Shown: positions 9,346 through 21,278, counted from the first letter of the stretch. The stretch: DNA of 64,000 bases from Scleromitrula shiraiana (GCA_028455995.1 JABELC010000009.1:1178001-1242000); one strand, 5' to 3'. Notes: generated from the letters alone by a model not told the origin. Made by a program: numbers and translations.

Positions 9346-12300
9346 AGATTTTTCCAATTTTTGCACATGCATTTGTAGGTAGTCGCCGATAACTACTCAC
9401 ATACAATAGGTTTGTGGTAGTCCATATATATAATGCTCTACAAAAGTGGACTCCTGGGCTGTGCATCAACCCCAGGCTAACTCCAGGAAAGCCCAATCCT
9501 TCAATGGGTTCTTCCTTCATATACGCTTCCATAGTGGTCGATTAATCAAAATGTTACCAAGCGAGATGAACAGACTTCATCAGGCCGTTGTAAAGCTGGC
9601 CTTGCATGCTAAGCTTAAGTAAGCTTAATATGTAAAGGATTGTTGCACTTCAACCATTCAATGTGGTTGGTTATTTCATCGCCAACGCATATGGTAAAGC
9701 CGTTACAACTTTTTGTACAGCCTATCCGGTGCCCAGTAAATTCTGGGTTTGCTTTCTCAGCTCAGGAATCCTACAGTATTTACCGGATATGATACCCAAA
9801 TCCGAGTTACCATTTACAACACCCGTGCACTAACAAATAAATTGCTGCAATATCATAGGGCTGAGTGTGGAGAGATCAGAAGAACTTCTCCAAAATCTCA
9901 AGTAGTTTATAACGGGCTCGACAAATTATGAAAACATCTAGTACTCTAGTGATTAACAGTATAGCAAAGTGATCAAAACTAGTCGACACCAACCACTATA
10001 CCGCTAAATCGGCTCAAGTTAGACTTCAACTTGAAAGGAATCAAAACAGCATGGGATAACACAGGCAATAAATGTCATTGAGCAGAGGAAAATCTAGAAT
10101 GGAAGTAGCCTGCCAGCAGCTCCTTAGTGTTGTCAACTTATCTGTTCCACTGAAATATCTTTACCTCGGAGTCAGACAAACGTGGAACCTTACATGAAAC
10201 AGGATTCCATATAGAAATAATACATGGTCTCTCTTGGTACACTTAAAGGCTGTTGAATCAGGAAGACCAGATTCTTTTGCGAAGATAATACAAAAGAGAA
10301 CAAGACTTCGTGGAATTATCGCCGCATCTTGTAGTATCTACACGTGACCTCAAACTTTTTGGAGTTCATGCACCTGCCAGATCCGATTTAGGAAAGCATA
10401 GCTTCACCGACTTTTAATGATGTTTATGAACTTCCAAGAAGTAAAGAGAGTGGAATGACAATTCTCAACTAGGTAGCACGTGTTACTTCAAGTCGCTCTC
10501 GGAAAACTGTTTGTTAGCCAGGTTGCTATAGTTTCAACAGACAAAATGGATGATCCGGTCTATTTATGACATAGAGGAATGTTTGCTCATATCTCACGTG
10601 GTAGATGAGTCAATTTTCTGCTACTGGCACGGCAAACAGTCTTGAGCAAAGGAGTAATATCTATGGAAGTACAATTACTGTGCCACTTTACCGGGCCCAG
10701 AATACAAGCGTAGCACGTACTCCGGAGGTCTCACATACTGCCCGTTATGGATTCTCTCACCGTTATATTTGCGCCATCAGCCGAAACGTCCGATTGGATT
10801 TCTCGGCACTTCACTGACAAGTGATGGGTATGACATGCATGAACACTTTCATTGAGTGCTACAATGATTTCCGAAGATATGTCGAGTATTTCAAAGAAAT
10901 TGGGTCTTGTTAGTTGAAGCCTCAAAACCAAACGAAACTACTTGCGTGTTTGCAAGCTCTCACGCATACATTTTTTTTGACGAGGTTAATGCCGCGATCT
11001 TATCATTAAGAGAAGAGCCAAAGACTTTGGGTTGTAGATTCAGTCTTGATAAGGCTGATGCACCACCCCTGGAGTTGCATGATGATTGCTTGCAAAATCA
11101 GTTAAAATCTAGTCAAATCCGTACTCATGCATGACTGTCCTTTCATCTAGTCTCCAATCGTACACATTCGGTCACCGCTTTGTTATGAAGGCAGCCTCAG
11201 TTGTATAGACTTTGTCAAACAATACTTTAGGTATCATTTTGCATTGAAATATACAAGGAACTTTAGTCTGATTTCGGTGTGTAGCCAATCCATTGGTGCG
11301 TCTTTGAACGAACTATTTTGAGATCTGAAATAGTGTGTGTACAATGCTAACCATGCGAACCTGGATTTAGTGCTTGCACACCATTGTACGAGTGCTTGAG
11401 TTGATTTAAGGGGGCATTGAAAGTATCTCGACCTCCATATTTGTCAGAGATTGCACATATACCAGGGATAAATATCCCCTCTTTCTTGTACTATTGGTCA
11501 GTGTTATTTCGTCATCTCCGACATACATATAGAAATTTGTTGGAATTTAGCAATAATTGACATGATCTCAAAGAAGCTGCATGCAAGATGAAGCAGTTGG
11601 CTGACCGCAGAATGCAGCATTTCGGTTTCTTCTGGAACATGCCAATCTTTCCCAACGCTGACCAAAGCCGAGAAGAAGGACCTATAATTCTGGACAGATT
11701 GTACAGTTATTATAGCCTTATAGGGCTGCATATCACGGAGTTCATACCAGTATTTCTCAACACCTGATTGTAGGTCCCTGCGGTGTGATGTCCTGGCATT
11801 GTTTTTTATCTATTCCAATTGGAGGTATCGTATTCTGATAACCACTCAGAGCACTTGTGGTGCTTAGTCTAGACAGTATCTCAGCCTTTAAAGCCAACTC
11901 CTCCCTGGTGAGGATGTCAATCTTTTATGAGCACAAAACGAGGGTTATTGTTGACTCTTAGGTGTACATCACTTCATCAAATCTTATACTATACTTCTAC
12001 AGCTCTCCAATCGACATCGATTTTATCTTAATGGAGCCTGTAAAGGATCACTTATCTCGTGGAGGCTCAACACTCGTATCTTCGTACCGATCAGTCACTG
12101 TCAATGAACTTTACCGTATGGATCATAGCTGCCTTAATCCTCAGCTACCATGATGAGGCGAAGAATCACTTCGATCCTTCAACTTTCTTCAAGGCTCCCA
12201 TTTCTCATCTGAAATCTCTATTTTTATGTTGATCGTGATAGATAAATAAGTTTATATATTGTACGTTGCCAGTCTTTAATGACCAGTTATCAACATCAAT

Positions 12301-12454
12301 TCGCACATCATCACCTCCAATATAAACCGCCTCTACCCACCGTTTGCAGCAACATCATTTCTTACATCAACCTCCAAACCTCAAATAACTCTTCGACGTT
12401 TGTCTACCCGCTTCCCCCTCTACACCAAACACCAAATCACAAATCTAATACACC
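9346..12454. other. Gene-poor interval
   Basis: About 3.1 kb with only short unconvincing frames. The longest (for example near 10605-10817 and 11504-11731) show no recognisable motif, intron or composition supporting coding. The base composition is ordinary, so this is not a RIP island. The last 180 bp before 12455 are CA/CT-rich, like a fungal 5' untranslated region. Confidence 0.45.
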
Positions 12455-12613
12455 ATGTGCTTCGTACTTGTCGAACGTTATTCAGTCTGCAGATGTATCT
12501 ATTACACTCACGCAATTGATATGTGCGCCGCATACGGAACGCGCGGTCATCATGTGGAAGAAAGAACTCTTCTAGTCGGATATACCTGCGATCGACACTC
12601 TTCTCGTTCTTGA
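12455..12613 (+). CDS. Small Cys-rich protein, uncharacterised fungal family
   Basis: A 52-aa frame starts MCFVLVERYSVCRC and contains IYYTHAIDMC, RGHHVEERTLLVGYTC and a final CDRHSS segment. The spacing of five cysteines (residues 2, 12, 14, 24, 45) with histidines at 19, 31, 32 and 48 suggests a small metal-binding fold. From memory, short ascomycete proteins with this layout (MC-x-I/V-VERY-x-VC-x-C-x-YY-x-HA) are widespread and unnamed; I cannot verify this here. The long CA-rich leader immediately upstream supports a real transcript. No signal peptide is seen, so a cytosolic or nuclear location is likely. Its function is unknown. Confidence 0.6.
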   Translation: MCFVLVERYSVCRCIYYTHAIDMCAAYGTRGHHVEERTLLVGYTCDRHSSRS

Positions 12614-13955
12614 AGTTTCACTGGTTGAGTGATCAATTAATTAAGGAATGGAGATACACACAGAGCATGTATCGTCTGACAACATTTACTATTATAATTA
12701 GAAGTTGGATATTGTTTTTTACTTTTGTGTTATGATCGCATACGAAGGAATGATTGCATTGGGTTTGAGGTCTTCTTTAGGCATGGGTTTGGTCGACGAA
12801 ACGCGATTTGTTTTATGAATTGGGACCCGGATTAGCGTAGGCATTAACATTGGTGTTTGTTTGAATATGGGATAAAGTGGAATGGCAGTTTGATTGGGCT
12901 ATCAATTGTGTAATTATGTATGTCGCTGGACGACGAACAAAATAGGAGGCTCTGGTGCTATTATAGATGTTAGGGTTGATTTCTAGATCTAGACTATTGT
13001 CCCCAGTGCAAACTGGTATCTCGGAGGTGGTTATCTTCCTATTTCAGCATATTGTTGTATTTTGTGATAGGTTTGAGGAGCACTAAATAGATATTCTATC
13101 TCAATTTTATTTTACAATATATATCATACAATCTCTGTCAGGGACAAGAGTCTCTATACTATCTCTCAAAGTCAATCAGTCCTGTATCTTGATAACACTG
13201 CCAAAGTAAAGTTTGAATATTTAAACTTTTATGCTGATGAGTCGTAATTCTTGAGATTTGGGACATAGTTACTTGCTTATCACTAGGAATGCCAAGAGAA
13301 GAAGTCTTTCAATATATCTCGGAAGGATCTTCCACTGGATGGAAATGCATCGAAACATCCTCGTCATATTGATATTCCGGACTTCGGTCGATTGGAACAA
13401 CCACTGGCACATGGGACAAGAACTCTTGTCTGACTCATCTTCCAATACTATGCCATTCAACACTGTTCATAAGCTCTTATTTTCCTATCGATTGGGTATT
13501 ATTGGTCACCGAAGTAGTAGACTCATAAGAGCCAGGCATTACAGACCTCCCAATCACACAAGTGAAGTTGAACATACCCAAAGTAACCTCAAGATACAGC
13601 ATCATAACCTACCAATGGTATGCTCACATTCAATTATTGAATGATGTTTGCTGATGTAAGACCACCTAATAAGTCAATACCAGACTCCATTCGTCCGAAT
13701 CGTATGGACACATCCCTCGATTCATCCTCCCAAAAGTTTAAATAGATCCTGTACGTGTGGGAACATGGAACGGAACTCGTGTTTGACACGCAGCGAGATA
13801 GATCCGAGGCAGATCATGAATCTGACTATACCAAACTTTGATTCCGGATCATCAGATGGTTCGCATCTTACCTGTTACGGGTATTATATATGAGAAGACG
13901 TCATTCATCTCACGCGGATACTACGGATAGATAACCCTATGGGAGCAAGGTGTGT
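12614..13955. other. Gene-free interval
   Basis: No supported gene. A 128-codon frame at 13258-13644 lacks any recognisable domain or typical codon use and is probably chance. Confidence 0.45.
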
Positions 13956-14700
13956 ATCAATATTATAAATAAAATCATTTTTTATTGACTTAAAGTCGAA
14001 TATTTATAATGTAGAATTTATTTATTACTACTAGTATATGGACTACTGTTAACTTGAAACTTTGAATAAAGAATAAAAGTACTATATAATTGATTATACT
14101 ACTAGTACTAGTAATATAGTAATATATATTATATAAATGTCAGTGAATAAAATTAAAAAAATTATAATTTAACTTGAAGATTTATAACTTGAACTCATAG
14201 TATTTTTGTAAAATTATTACTACTAGTAGTACTAGTAGCTGAGTAGTAGTTTTTTGGTTTTTTTCCAAGTTTATTTTATTTTATTTTTTGAGTTAGTAAA
14301 CATTTTATTATTAAATTATAACTTGAAAAGAATACTAGTCTCAGTAAAAAAGAATTTAATTAGTTTATATATATATTATAAGTTAATTTAATATATATAG
14401 ATGGATTTATTTATATTTTCTTAACTTAAAAAAAAATTCTGAGTATTTTTTTTAAATTGTATCATGATAGTAAGTTTATATAATTTAAATTTTTTAAATT
14501 TTTTCAAGTTTATTCAAGTTAGTACTAGTAGTAGTATATTTTTTACATAATTAGTGAAAGAATTATGAATATTATAAAAAATGTTTTTATTTAAAAATAT
14601 TATTGAGTTATTTTTAAAAAATTATAAAAAAGAGAGTAAAATTCTATGGTTTAGATAACTTTTGTTATATAAAACATGGATTTATTGAAACTATAGAGTA
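13956..14700. repeat. Second AT-rich island with ACTAGT-type palindromes
   Basis: About 740 bp of A/T-dominated sequence share the same odd vocabulary as the island at 2541-3710: ACTACTAGTAGTA-type palindromic triplet runs (around 14030, 14100, 14220, 14525) and AACTTGAA words. There is no coding potential. It is probably a RIP-degraded copy of a related repeat, though I could not align the two islands end to end. Confidence 0.5.
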
Positions 14701-15092
14701 AGAGCATGGCTACAATTGAATTTGGCCTAAAGTGAACATGCAATTAGCGAGAAACACCGCTTTTTTATTTCTCACTTTTTGATGAGCTAGAAGTATATAC
14801 GAAACGGATATTAGTAAAGATCATAGGTCAATATGGAGTGTTCGGTGTACTCGTACGCGTCCCAAGAATCTAAAAGGTAGCAAGCTGTCAAACATCCCGT
14901 ATTGAGTTTCAGGGGTGGCAACCGAATATTTTTGCGCACGGAGCTCGACTTGATCACCGTACATTATTTGATCGCGACAAGTTCAATACGCTCACCTTTC
15001 AACCCATCTTTCATTATTCTCCAACCTCAGCCTCAACCTCGTTCTCTTGTTCGAACGCAATCCATTTTGCATTGTTGAATAAGACAGAAATA

Positions 15093-16417
15093 ATGTCGAC
15101 CTCCGAACAAGATCCGTTACTACTTTTGCGACAATCGATAGCTTCCGAAAGTCCCTGCATACCGACCACCAGTGAAGATGCCTCCGCTGCATCTGCGGTC
15201 GACCTCACTTTAGCAACAGCAACCCACCTGCAGTTCACCGCGCCCATTAAGCTTTCAATCCCTCTCACTACACCCACGCGATTCATTTCCTCTGATAAAC
15301 CTGTCAATTTGCGCAGTATCTATTTCGCATGGCAACAACGCGAGCTTGCGATCCCAGAATACAATGCTTCATCTACACAACTAAGCGAACAGTTGGCAGC
15401 AGAAGGTGGAGCTGGCGGAGAGATTCAAAATTTGTCGTTCGTGGAACGTTTGGATTTGATTACGTGGTTGGAGGGTGCGTCGGATGAATCACAATATATA
15501 AAGCCTTTGGCATCGGATTCTACCAATGCAGCAGCCTCGGCGCAAGTAGCATCTGGGGCTACAGGAGGTATTGCTCCAGTTACGAGTGGCGTGGGAAGAC
15601 AAGGGAAGAACATTGATCCTCGGTTGGCAGAAATCTATAATGGGGAGAGAAGGATGGGGGATAGGAACAGTATATTGAGGGGGATTAAACTTACGGTTTG
15701 TGGCTACTAGGTGTACAAAGGTCGTTGAAACCTGAAACTAACTTGTTCTTCTCATAGGATTTCTCTGGGGTTCGAAAATCAGCGTCGCCATTCCTTTCTC
15801 GCAAATCATCTCATCCAGCAGCGCAAAATCTGGCCAACAATCCTGCACTTGTACATAACCCCAAAGCTTCTACCCGTCGTCCCGACCCTATAATTATGCT
15901 CTCATCGTCTCCATCATCACTTCTGCGAATGTCTAATATTAAGTCTTTTCTCGAAGGTGGTACTTTTGTGCCTGCAGATTCTGCTTATTCGACTTCTGAT
16001 GCAGGAGCATCAATTCTAAATATCTCTCGCATGTTGCCCTCAATAGATCCCGTACGACCGCATCGATTTATCATTGTAGAGGGACCCGAGAATTTTAGAC
16101 CAGAGTATTGGTCGAGAGTTGTGGCGGTTTTTACCACGGGGCAAGTATGGCAGTTTAAGAACTATAAGTGGCAACAACCGACAGATCTATTCAGGAATGT
16201 GTTGGGCTTATATGTAGGATGGAGAGGCGAACGATTGCCAGATACAGTGAAGGGCTGGGGAAGGGGAGTTTTGAGTTCGCAAGTTGAGAACTGGATGCCT
16301 CAAGCAGGCCAGGCGAGTAGGTGGAGGGATAGAGAAGTGGTGGAGAATATCTGGAAGGCAATTGAAGACAATATGAAATCTAAAGGATGGAGAAGAGATG
16401 CTGGTCCGGCGGTTTAG
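15093..16417 (+). CDS. CDC73: Cdc73, RNA polymerase II Paf1-complex subunit
   Basis: Cdc73 is a nuclear subunit of the Paf1 elongation complex, which couples Pol II to histone modification and 3'-end processing. Two exons (15093-15695, 15758-16417) give 420 aa. The 62-bp intron starts GTTTGT, has a CTAAC branch point and ends ATAG, in phase 0. The start MSTSEQDPLLLLRQSIA matches the usual short N-terminus; the Met seven codons upstream is less likely. The N-terminal half carries the AWQQRELAIPEYN and NLSFVERLDLITWLEG segments. The C-terminal Ras-like domain (about residues 243-415) is clear: PIIMLSSSPSSLLRMSNIKS, then WSRVVAVFTTGQVWQFKNYK. The length is close to yeast Cdc73 (393 aa). It lies in a housekeeping block with all neighbours apparently intact. 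Confidence 0.95.
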
Positions 16418-17025
16418 ATATAGGAAAGGGGAAAGATCAATATGTTTGTACCAATGATAGATCCATTGTGATCGCAGAGTTTTTGGCGTTTGGGGTGTAT
16501 GATGAGAGCACTTCCGGTTAAAAAATGGTGGAGGGTGTGTGCTACACATAATCATTAGTGGCGCATGGGATTTTATAATACGAATCTGAGAATCTTCAAT
16601 TGAGAGTCAAATGATATTCACTTTATTGATTATCAAAACAACTCAATTTGTATAATAATATATGAATATATATTCCAATAAGTTGAATAGAATAACCAGA
16701 TATGATTTGAATTTCTGGAGGATATTGTTGACCAACGTGAATTAATTTATAATCAGGGATGAACGTTTCCAAATTTAAAGCTCCGGAGAACCGAAAGGGA
16801 TTGAATAATAAATTTGGTGGTTGACTGAGCGTCATAACTTTGGATCATCCTAGAAATCACAACAACTCAATCATTGTATACTTTATTTTACATATTTTGT
16901 AGCGCATGAGTGAATTACAAAAATATTCAATCATTTTGTTCTTCTCATTCTTCTTCCCCATCTTCCAGGTACAAAGTCTCAGTTCTAGACATGAAGTTTT
17001 GGAAACAATGTGATACCCAACTACA
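16418..17025. other. Intergenic CDC73 to RBR ligase
   Basis: AT-leaning non-coding sequence holds the CDC73 3' untranslated region and the promoter of the next gene. No distinct element is seen. Confidence 0.5.
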
Positions 17026-19101
17026 ATGATGGTATTTTCGGGAATTCTCAAATCGTCCAACCAAAACATACATCGACCCCCTCCAGCCCCAGATACAACA
17101 CCACAAAAAATCACGTCGATTACTACAGACAAAACCAAAAATACATCACCTACGGCGGCGTCATCTTCTTTGGTAAATTCGTCCGAAAGCCCGTATATCC
17201 TAGCTCAAGAAAACCTCCTGCCCATAGATGCCGAAGTACCGGATCTTCGCGAATTGAATAACAGCCTTGCAGCGCTTGCGGCTATCTTCCCCGATGTACA
17301 AGTCGAGGTCTTCCGAGAAATGCTGTCGAGCTTCGATGAAGAGTCCAGATTAGCGGTTGTGACGGAACATCTTCTCAAACATAAGATGAAGTATGTGCGA
17401 GGCCGACACCGGGTCGCCTCCAAGGGAAAAGAGAGAGAGAGGGCCAACACTGCTGATAGTGGAGATGGAGTGGATCAACAAGATGATTCGAAAGGGCTTG
17501 TGCCAGCGGAGGAGAAATTTAGGAGTGAGGGGTACAAGAAAGCTGTAAGGGCCGTGGCATATCACGAATTTAAGGGTTTACCACGTTCGACTATTAATGC
17601 GGTTCTGGCGGAACATAATCATTCTTACACTTTGGCACGAAATACACTTGTGGGATTATCGTCGAAATCATGGCGATTCTCTATATCCTCAATCTTCTTG
17701 CGCCGGAAGCCTATCTCATCAACAGAGGCAAAACACCACCCATTAGTAATATGGCAGTCGACCGGACATGGTTCTATTATACCAACACTCAAGACCACCG
17801 GATCGCCGGAACTGGACAAGGAGTTGTTCGAATCACTTGTTATACCACTGCAAGAACAAGCAGTATCAGAGCGAGATCAAAAAGACCATGCTCTTGCATT
17901 AGAACTAAATAATAACGAAGCGGAAGAACATGATGCTATGCATGATTGCGAATGTTGTTATACAGCCTATTCATTCGAAGAGCTCTCTGCATGTAATGAT
18001 GGAGGTCACTTCATATGCTTTCAATGCGTTAGACGTGCAGTTAACGAGGCATTATTCGGGCAGGGATGGCAAAGAAATATAGATCTGGATGGAGGAACAT
18101 TAAGATGCCTCGCGGCTATGACTGATGAATGCAAAGGAGTTATTCCTCAAGAGCTAGTACAGCGAGCATTCCTAGAAGACAAAGGAGAAGATGTATTGAG
18201 GAAACTCGACGAGCGTCTGATCGAAGATAGTCTTTTGAAAACTGGACTTCCTCTTATTCGTTGCCCATTCTGCAATTATGCTGAGGTTGATGAGCTTTAT
18301 CTTCCGGAGTCTCAAAGATCTTGGCGTATAAAGCGATGTGGTCCTTCTTCTTTATACACCTTTTTCATTTCTGTTTTAGGAGTTGGCACGATACCCTTTA
18401 TTTTACCCATATTTCTTCTTCTTTCCATGTCAAGTTTCTTATTCTTCTCAAAGCAAACCTTTGGAAACTACGCTATCGAGCAATTCAAAGCTTCTCTCAT
18501 ACGCCTTCGTCGAAAACAACATGGTCTCAAATTCGTGTGTCAAAACGACCGTTGTGGTAGACCTTCCTGTATTTCATGTTCAAAGGCATGGTCCGACATA
18601 CACATCTGTCACGAGTCATCTCTACTTGCGTTGAGAACTCAGGTTGAGCTTGCAATGTCTCTTGCCATCAAGCGCACTTGTCCACGGTGCAATACATCAT
18701 TTGTAAAGTCTTCGGGCTGCAACAAACTTACTTGTATTTGTGGATATCAAATGTGTTACGTCTGTCGCAAGGATATTGGAAACGGTGAAGGTTATCGACA
18801 CTTCTGCGAACACTTTCGTCCAAATGGTGGGAGACGTTGTACGGAGTGCTCGAAATGCGATTTGTATCGATGTGAGGATGACGAAGTTGTAGTCAAGAAA
18901 GCCAAAGAAGAAGCAGAGAGACGATGGATGGAGAAAGAAGGTGGTGGTATTGGAGGTGATGAGAAAGTTCGAAAGGTGATTGAGGCAAAGTGGCAGAAGG
19001 GAAAAGACATGGCTTGGTGGGAAAGTGATGGATGGTGGAGATGGAATCTACCCAATTGCGAACAGATATTTGATGCGTTGGTCGAGGGTGTCATTGAATG
19101 A
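17026..19101 (+). CDS. CUE-domain RBR E3 ubiquitin ligase (RNF216/TRIAD3-like)
   Basis: A RING-between-RING ubiquitin ligase of 691 aa without introns. A CUE-like ubiquitin-binding domain spans about residues 78-123 (LNNSLAALAAIFPDVQVEVF). RING1 starts at C308 (CECCYTAYSF). The IBR begins RCPFC (C413, C416) and resumes at C505 (CQNDRCGRPSCISC). RING2 is CPRCNTSFVKSSGCNKLTC, whose catalytic-type cysteine is C565, the residue that would carry the ubiquitin thioester. Cys/His pairs continue through HFCEHFRP and CTECSKCDLYRC. The layout resembles metazoan RNF216. Unusually, the IBR is split by about 90 residues containing a strongly hydrophobic stretch (about 440-480) able to form one or two membrane helices, so the enzyme may be membrane-anchored. 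Substrates are unknown. Two adjacent Met codons make 17026 or 17029 equally good starts. Confidence 0.9.
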   Translation: MMVFSGILKSSNQNIHRPPPAPDTTPQKITSITTDKTKNTSPTAASSSLVNSSESPYILAQENLLPIDAEVPDLRELNNSLAALAAIFPDVQVEVFREMLSSFDEESRLAVVTEHLLKHKMKYVRGRHRVASKGKERERANTADSGDGVDQQDDSKGLVPAEEKFRSEGYKKAVRAVAYHEFKGLPRSTINAVLAEHNHSYTLARNTLVGLSSKSWRFSISSIFLRRKPISSTEAKHHPLVIWQSTGHGSIIPTLKTTGSPELDKELFESLVIPLQEQAVSERDQKDHALALELNNNEAEEHDAMHDCECCYTAYSFEELSACNDGGHFICFQCVRRAVNEALFGQGWQRNIDLDGGTLRCLAAMTDECKGVIPQELVQRAFLEDKGEDVLRKLDERLIEDSLLKTGLPLIRCPFCNYAEVDELYLPESQRSWRIKRCGPSSLYTFFISVLGVGTIPFILPIFLLLSMSSFLFFSKQTFGNYAIEQFKASLIRLRRKQHGLKFVCQNDRCGRPSCISCSKAWSDIHICHESSLLALRTQVELAMSLAIKRTCPRCNTSFVKSSGCNKLTCICGYQMCYVCRKDIGNGEGYRHFCEHFRPNGGRRCTECSKCDLYRCEDDEVVVKKAKEEAERRWMEKEGGGIGGDEKVRKVIEAKWQKGKDMAWWESDGWWRWNLPNCEQIFDALVEGVIE

Positions 19102-19439
19102 TCATATAATGTGCGGTGAATGGGGTTATGGAAACGGTGGGCTGGGCCTTGTATGGGCATGCGTAATTTGATTAGTATAGGATATGTAAGGCAGGCTTTG
19201 GACATTAGGGCATTGGGAGTTATTGGAATAGGACTCGGAGGCTGGTTCTGATAGGTGGTGTTGGGGATATTTCAGCCAGCAAATTAACATAATCATATTC
19301 TACTTGATCTCAAATCGAACTTGCCTATCGTGAATCATGAGCCAGCCTTGTGCACAGACCATACATTCTACCTTTCTTTTCAGCCTTCACAAAACATATA
19401 AGGTAAATCGAACAGTCCTTACTCTGAATTAGATATGCC
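19102..19439. other. Intergenic RBR ligase to SEH1
   Basis: A 340-bp gap contains the RBR 3' end and the SEH1 promoter/leader. Nothing else is evident. Confidence 0.5.
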
Positions 19440-20726
19440 ATGTCCCCAATGATGGTCGACACACCTCCTCCCCCTACCCAAGATGGTGGGTTCTCACTCC
19501 TCACACACGATAATCGCGACATAGTCGAGGCGACCGCTTTCAACACCTACGGAAACCGATTCGCAACCGGCTCCGCCGACGGTAAAATCAAAGTCTACAA
19601 TCGCAACCGTGATGGCACTTGGGTTATATGCGATACATGGGGTGCACATAACGGTGGGGAAGTTATAGAAATACAATGGTTGCCGCCAACTATCCATCCC
19701 AATCTTATTGCATCAATTGGTACCGATGGGAGATTTAAACTATGGGTTGAAGATCCTACTCTTCCACCTAATAAAGGGCGACGGTTTAATTCTCACAACA
19801 ATCGACCTGTATGGGATACTCGATCGTTGACTCGGGCACCATTTCTTTCATTTTCTATCAAACATAATCCCGAGACGAGACATACATATATTGCGCTACT
19901 AGACCGGGATGCGCAGTTAATAGTGTATGAGAACGAGGAGCCGGAGAATATGACGAACTGGACGGAGCTGGATCGATTTAATGTATGCGAGAAGCCGGCT
20001 CGAGGAGAAGAAACAAGTTTTAAGGTAGCTTTTGATCCGAATTTAGAGCCATGTTATAGGGCGATTAGAGATGGGGTTCCAAAGGATGCGTTGGGATTAG
20101 TGGTGGCTAGTATGAATAAAGCAAGCATTTGGCGCACGAAGGAGATATCTCATACAGTTAGCTTGGGCAATTCAAATACGAAGGAGTTTTATTTGGCGGC
20201 GGAACTCAAGGGACATAGAGGGTTGGTGAGGGATGTAGCATGGGCAGCGGGAAATATTAGGGGATTCGATACAGTGGCTACGGCGTGTAAAGATGGGTTT
20301 GTTAGGATCTTTAAGGTTGGCACGGGCAAGGAGAAGGAAAGGGAGAGGGAAATTGAGGAAGTGAGTGAAAAGTTAAGAAGTAGAGATTTTGAGAGTGTGC
20401 CGGAGAAGACTATTATTTCGGCACAGCAGAGATCAATCGAAAACGGGGCAAAGAATGTACCTTCCGGGATTGGGGCTGGGTTGGCGGGAGCAAGACCGAA
20501 TCGAAGTCGACAGCAGGAGGCTCAAGGAAGAGATGGCGCGGTGATACATACTGCAAAAGAAGTTTCGAGATTGGAAGCGGATCGATCACCGGTTTGGAAG
20601 GTGGAATTTGATGCCGATGGTCAGGTCTTGGGGTCTACAGGGGATGATGGAAAACTGATGATGTGGAGGAGGGAACCAAGTGGTGTCTGGAGTAAGAGTG
20701 CAGAGCTGGCAATGAATAGAACATGA
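19440..20726 (+). CDS. SEH1: Nucleoporin Seh1 (WD40, Nup84/Y-complex and SEA complex)
   Basis: A 428-aa single-exon WD40 protein. The first repeat region (HDNRDIVEATAFNTYGNRFA, then TGSADGKIKVYNR) and the next (WGAHNGGEVIEIQWLPPTIH) are characteristic of Seh1/Sec13-type propellers, and HPNLIASIGTDGRFKLW follows. Later blades include LKGHRGLVRDVAWA near residue 260 and VWKVEFDADGQVLGSTGDDG near the C-terminus. A charged insert of about 80 residues (KEKEREREIEEVSEKLRSRD onward) separates the last blades, which is common in filamentous fungi. Seh1 is a scaffold subunit of the nuclear pore outer ring and of the vacuolar SEA/GATOR complex. An alternative start four codons in (Met5) is possible. 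The 5' leader is CA/CT-rich. No lesions are seen. Confidence 0.93.
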   Translation: MSPMMVDTPPPPTQDGGFSLLTHDNRDIVEATAFNTYGNRFATGSADGKIKVYNRNRDGTWVICDTWGAHNGGEVIEIQWLPPTIHPNLIASIGTDGRFKLWVEDPTLPPNKGRRFNSHNNRPVWDTRSLTRAPFLSFSIKHNPETRHTYIALLDRDAQLIVYENEEPENMTNWTELDRFNVCEKPARGEETSFKVAFDPNLEPCYRAIRDGVPKDALGLVVASMNKASIWRTKEISHTVSLGNSNTKEFYLAAELKGHRGLVRDVAWAAGNIRGFDTVATACKDGFVRIFKVGTGKEKEREREIEEVSEKLRSRDFESVPEKTIISAQQRSIENGAKNVPSGIGAGLAGARPNRSRQQEAQGRDGAVIHTAKEVSRLEADRSPVWKVEFDADGQVLGSTGDDGKLMMWRREPSGVWSKSAELAMNRT

Positions 20727-21278
20727 TGAGATTTTCGGTTGGTATTGGTCGGTCAAGAATACGATCATTTTGTACTGTGAGTTAGGGAGTTTGGGAGGGA
20801 CAAGATATTTAGATACCTTATTGGTGGGATTTGATGGACATGTTTATTGGTAATGTTAACTACACATTGAGATATTTTGATTTCATGTCACTACAAAAAT
20901 GTATTAGCCCCAATATTCATATAAGTGGAAAAAAGAATTGCCTATTTCGGAATCCCAAAAATATGCATATCCATATTATATTTTGAAGCGGCATCCCTTT
21001 TTCACCCCACTAGCCTGCAGCGCACCACTTTTAGCCCCATAATTAATCGTTCATTACGAAATCGTGGCTTCTCAGCCTTACGCAAGGCTCCGAAAATAAA
21101 AAAGAAATACCACATATACATCTAGCATCTCAAACACTCAATTGATTTCTCATTCATACATTCGTTGATCTATCTATTACTTCCTTCTCCTTTTCTTTCT
21201 TTCTTCACCATGAAGATGCAATGATACATCCTCAACCACCATAAACAATCAACCATTCATCCATCGATCCCCCCAAAA
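20727..21278. other. Intergenic SEH1 to ALG7
   Basis: Contains the SEH1 3' region and a CT/CA-rich ALG7 leader (about 21120-21278). No other feature is seen. Confidence 0.5.

Noticed and set aside
13258..13644. 128-codon plus-strand frame before the second AT island
   Set aside because: No domain, no intron signals, unusual composition, and overlapping frames on the other strand of similar quality.
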